Program-made: the position numbers and the translations under genes
Notes under the pieces: generated by a model
Databases searched by the model: none
Seen by the model: the letters and a program-made list of their open reading frames with translations, nothing else
What the model was told of the DNA's origin: nothing
Shown: positions 61,888 through 64,000 of the stretch, in pieces
Position numbering within the stretch: the stretch's first letter is position 1
Layout: every line of letters starts with the position of its first letter
From: Blautia coccoides
GTDB lineage: Bacteria; Bacillota; Clostridia; Lachnospirales; Lachnospiraceae
Length of the DNA stretch: 64,000 nt
Reading direction: 5' to 3'
NCBI RefSeq assembly: GCF_034355335.1
Contig: NZ_CP136422.1
Coordinates: forward strand, 5,802,501 to 5,866,500

Positions 61888-63096
61888 ATGAACGCAGTAG
61901 GTATCGATGTTTCAAAAGGTAAGAGTATGGTTGCTATCATGCGACCTTTCGGTGAAATTGTTTCCGCACCTTTCGAAATCAAACACACAGCCAGTGATAT
62001 CCATTCACTTGTAGAACTCATCAACTCTGTTGAAGGGGAGTCCCGAATCGTGATGGAGCACACAGGACGTTATTATGAAGTCCTCGCCCATCAGCTTTCA
62101 AAGGCAAATCTTTTCGTCAGTGCCATTAACCCAAAACTTATCAAAGACTTTGATAATGATTCTCTTCGTAAAGTGAAATCTGATAAAGCGGATGCTGTTA
62201 AGATTGCCCGATATGCTCTTGACAAATGGCAAAATCTTAAACAGTATAATGTTATGGATGAATTACGCAATCAGCTCAAAACCATGAACCGTCAGTTCGG
62301 CTTTTACATGAAGCACAAGACGGCTATGAAAAATAATCTTATCGGCATCCTTGACCAAACCTATCCTGGTGTTAATACTTACTTTGACAGTCCTGCACGC
62401 AGTGACGGCAGCCAGAAATGGGTTGATTTTGCATCTACATACTGGCATGTGGACTGTGTCCGTAAAATGTCTCTGAATGCCTTTATCGACCATTATCAAA
62501 ACTGGTGCAAACGTAAGAAGTACAACTTCAGCCAATCCAAAGCTGAGGAAATCTATGGAAAAGCAAAGGAACTTGTTCCTGTACTTCCTAAGGATGACAT
62601 TACAAAGCTTATTATCAAGCAGGCTGTAAACCAGCTTAACAGTGCTTCTACAACCGTTGAATCACTACGCACACTTATGAATGAAACTGCATCCAAACTC
62701 CCAGAGTATCCTATTGTTATGGCGATGAAAGGGGTTGGTGCTTCGCTTGGTCCTCAATTGATGGCTGAGATTGGTGATGTTTCCCGTTTTACCCATAAAG
62801 GTGCTATTACTGCTTTTGCCGGTGTAGATCCCGGTGTTAATGAATCGGGAAGTTATGAACAAAAAAGTGTTCCAACTTCAAAACGAGGCTCATCTGATCT
62901 TAGAAAGACTTTATTTCAGGTAATGGATGTCTTAATAAAAACACACCCACAGGATGATCCTGTGTATCAGTTCATAGATAAGAAACGGGCACAAGGCAAG
63001 CCTTATTATGTCTATATGACTGCAGGTGCCAACAAGTTTCTAAGAATCTATTACGGACGAGTGAAAGAATATCTTTCATCTCTTCCAGAATCCTAA
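61888..63096 (+). CDS. IS110-family transposase (DEDD/serine recombinase)
   Basis: 402 residues, full length. N-terminal RuvC-like DEDD domain: GIDVSKGK (Asp), MEHTGRYY (Glu), DKADAVKIARYAL (Asp pair). C-terminal Tnp_20 domain with GVGASLGPQLMAEIGD, FAGVDPGVNESGS and SKRGSSDLRKTLF, holding the catalytic Ser. Lys-rich middle coiled region. AAGGAG stands 9 nt before the ATG. It is on the plus strand, opposite to proS and its T-box. Intact reading frame, so it may still be active. Confidence 0.95.
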   Translation: MNAVGIDVSKGKSMVAIMRPFGEIVSAPFEIKHTASDIHSLVELINSVEGESRIVMEHTGRYYEVLAHQLSKANLFVSAINPKLIKDFDNDSLRKVKSDKADAVKIARYALDKWQNLKQYNVMDELRNQLKTMNRQFGFYMKHKTAMKNNLIGILDQTYPGVNTYFDSPARSDGSQKWVDFASTYWHVDCVRKMSLNAFIDHYQNWCKRKKYNFSQSKAEEIYGKAKELVPVLPKDDITKLIIKQAVNQLNSASTTVESLRTLMNETASKLPEYPIVMAMKGVGASLGPQLMAEIGDVSRFTHKGAITAFAGVDPGVNESGSYEQKSVPTSKRGSSDLRKTLFQVMDVLIKTHPQDDPVYQFIDKKRAQGKPYYVYMTAGANKFLRIYYGRVKEYLSSLPES

Positions 63097-63113
63097 TCAT
63101 CATTATAATTCTC

Positions 63114-63137
63114 AGACCAGCACTGGTGTGGTGGTCT
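63114..63137 (+). terminator. Hairpin after the transposase
   Basis: AGACCA (63114-63119) pairs with TGGTCT (63132-63137), with partial pairing inside; followed by TATTTT. Acts as transposase terminator or as part of the right end. Confidence 0.5.
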
Positions 63138-63229
63138 TATTTTGATACCTAATTTTCAACCTGTATAAAATTTTCAATGTTCTTCAATTTAGCCTTGACT
63201 TTTTATTTGCAGGCTTTTTTTGTAAATAC

Positions 63230-63265
63230 AACAAAAGCCCTGAACCAGCCTAGCCGGTTCAGGGC
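63230..63265 (-). terminator. T-box terminator
   Basis: Perfect 10-bp stem GCCCTGAACC/GGTTCAGGGC (63237-63246, 63256-63265), TTTTGTT on the minus strand, ~15 nt after the T-box sequence: the terminator form of the T-box switch. Confidence 0.88.
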
Positions 63266-63532
63266 GAATAAACAAATATCCGTGTTACCACCTGATTTCA
63301 GAATTCTCATTCTGCGCTCCATAAGTACAGGATGCCCCTTTGATCCATCTTCATCAGCCATCCGATACTCCATCCCCATAACGGAGGATACCCGTCAAAA
63401 CCTACTCGTCACCTTTCAGCCCGCAGCTCAAAGACCGGTTCAGCGCCCCTTCATAAAGCCTCGCACCACCCGGCTTCTCTCTGGAACGTACAGACACGCT
63501 TACTATCTCTTCTCAACGCCTTTCTCTTGATT
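63230..63532 (-). promoter_or_regulatory. T-box leader of proS, proline specifier
   Basis: On the minus strand: Stem I with AGAGAG-type and GGTGGTGCGAGGC elements, a specifier region GAACCGGTC (CCG, a Pro codon, at 63436-63438), the long linker, the T-box antiterminator sequence AGGTGGTAACACGG (63280-63293) and the terminator. Uncharged tRNA-Pro should favour read-through. The next gene on this strand is proS, beyond the IS110 element. The specifier position is judged by eye. Confidence 0.85.
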
Positions 63533-63536
63533 CCGA

Positions 63537-63565
63537 ATCTTATCACAAAATGTCTTCTATGTCAA
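63537..63565 (-). promoter_or_regulatory. Promoter of the proS T-box transcript
   Basis: Minus strand: consensus -35 TTGACA (63560-63565), 17-nt spacer, -10 TAAGAT (63537-63542). Transcription should start near 63530, at the T-box. Confidence 0.85.
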
Positions 63566-63575
63566 CGGTATGAAA

Positions 63576-63593
63576 GGCTGAACTGCTGCAGCC
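63576..63593 (-). terminator. Weak hairpin after the GH3 gene
   Basis: GGCTG/CAGCC 5-bp stem next to the GH3 stop, followed on the minus strand by TTTCAT. Weak as a terminator; some read-through into the T-box is possible. Confidence 0.3.
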
Positions 63594-63596
63594 AGA

Positions 63597-64000
63597 TCAA
63601 TCTATTTTCAGTATCATCTGCAGAATTCTCTTTGCGCACCTCTCCATTTCTTCCCGGCTTACCAATCCCTTTTCCTTTGCTTCCAGGATCCTTTCAGGAT
63701 AACCGCAACCCATCTTGATATCTCCGCCCGCCTTCACCTCTAAATAATGCTCAGCGTGATTCCACCAGTCCGTAGTCACCATCCCTTCAAATCCCCATTC
63801 ATCTCTTAGGATTCCCTGAAGCAGTTCCGGGTTGCAGGATGTAGGATATCCATTCATAAGGTTATAGGATGACATCACCGTCCAGGGCTGGGCTTCCTTT
63901 ACCGCAATCTCAAAGCCTTTCAGATAAATCTCTCTCAGCGCTCTCTCCGATACCCTGGAATCGCTGTCCTTTCTGTTGGTTTCCTTATTATTACAGCAAA
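63597..64000 (-). CDS. GH3 glycosidase, C-terminal end, cut by window edge
   Basis: The last ~134 residues of a gene that starts beyond the right edge. RVSERALREIYLKGFEIAV, VMSSYNLMNGYP and GMVTTDWWNH (Asp nucleophile) belong to the catalytic (beta/alpha)8 domain of family 3, which usually comes first. Here the protein stops soon after it (CAKRILQMILKID, then stop). So it is either a single-domain GH3 or one of the permuted clostridial/ruminococcal type in which the alpha/beta sandwich precedes the barrel. Probably a beta-glucosidase. Confidence 0.88.
   Translation of the reverse strand, partial: CCNNKETNRKDSDSRVSERALREIYLKGFEIAVKEAQPWTVMSSYNLMNGYPTSCNPELLQGILRDEWGFEGMVTTDWWNHAEHYLEVKAGGDIKMGCGYPERILEAKEKGLVSREEMERCAKRILQMILKID

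Larger units (their letters stand above)
61610..63200 (+). mobile_element. IS110-family insertion sequence between the proS T-box and proS
   Basis: A 402-residue IS110-type transposase (61888-63096), a ~270-nt noncoding left segment and a short right segment make up a unit of ~1.6 kb. The ends are not exactly known: IS110 elements lack long terminal inverted repeats and target duplications. The left limit lies near the proS ribosome binding site (61593-61612), the right one after the hairpin at 63114-63137 and before the T-box terminator at 63230. AATTTTCAA occurs twice (63151-63159, 63169-63177) near the right end. Confidence 0.85.

Noticed and set aside
1..64000. tRNA, rRNA, prophage or plasmid origin
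   Set aside because: No cloverleaf with a TTCRANYC arm, no rRNA-like conserved stretches, no phage structural or replication-initiator genes were noticed on either strand.

Overview
The window looks like a strictly anaerobic, spore-forming Firmicute of the class Clostridia, most likely Lachnospiraceae. The grounds are moderate GC, strong AGGAGG ribosome binding sites, three YesM/YesN two-component systems tied to carbohydrate ABC transporters and glycosidases, a T-box, a cobalamin riboswitch, an spmA gene, and the proS / decarboxylase / nucleotide kinase / holB / ricT / trmN6 / rsmI housekeeping order. No rRNA, tRNA, CRISPR array or phage genes were seen.

Layout. 1-3.5 kb: a solute-binding lipoprotein, YesM-type kinase and YesN-type regulator (cut by the left edge). 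3.8-7 kb: a membrane diguanylate cyclase, an EamA transporter and a 61-residue protein; the first two share an almost identical promoter. 7.2-12.1 kb: a translationally coupled signalling module of LytTR regulator, secreted repeat-rich wall/membrane protein and 7TM GHKL kinase. 12-12.6 kb: NUDIX hydrolase. 12.8-20.7 kb: a galactoside operon (binding protein, two permeases, YesN, YesM, GH42). 20.9-24.1 kb: cysteine-peptidase-like protein, DapF-like epimerase and a MATE exporter. 24.2-32.4 kb: a second glycan operon (YesM, YesN, binding protein, two permeases, GH63). 32.6-36.8 kb: cobalamin riboswitch, DUF4430 lipoprotein-like protein, ECF S-component, amidohydrolase and a rubredoxin/glutamate-synthase-like protein.

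37-51.2 kb holds the most unusual system. One long minus-strand operon encodes a TauABC/SsuABC-type transporter (one binding protein, two permeases, two complementary degenerate ATPases), an SDR, a split transketolase, a zinc dehydrogenase, and homologues of ribulose-phosphate epimerase, ribulose-phosphate 4-epimerase (AraD), triosephosphate isomerase and LarA. Two LacI-type regulators are divergent from it and two CAAACGTTTG-like operators lie between. There is no kinase, and the three phosphosugar-enzyme homologues keep their catalytic residues while the residues that hold the phosphate are replaced. I infer a catabolic route for a sugar-like compound that carries another anionic group, perhaps a sulfonate, or none, in place of phosphate.

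51.2-61.6 kb: spmA, a nitrilase-family amidase, a CapA-family protein, then the housekeeping run rsmI-trmN6-ricT-holB-kinase-decarboxylase-proS on the minus strand. 61.6-63.6 kb: an IS110-family element has inserted between proS and its consensus promoter and T-box leader (proline specifier CCG). The right edge holds the end of a GH3 glycosidase.
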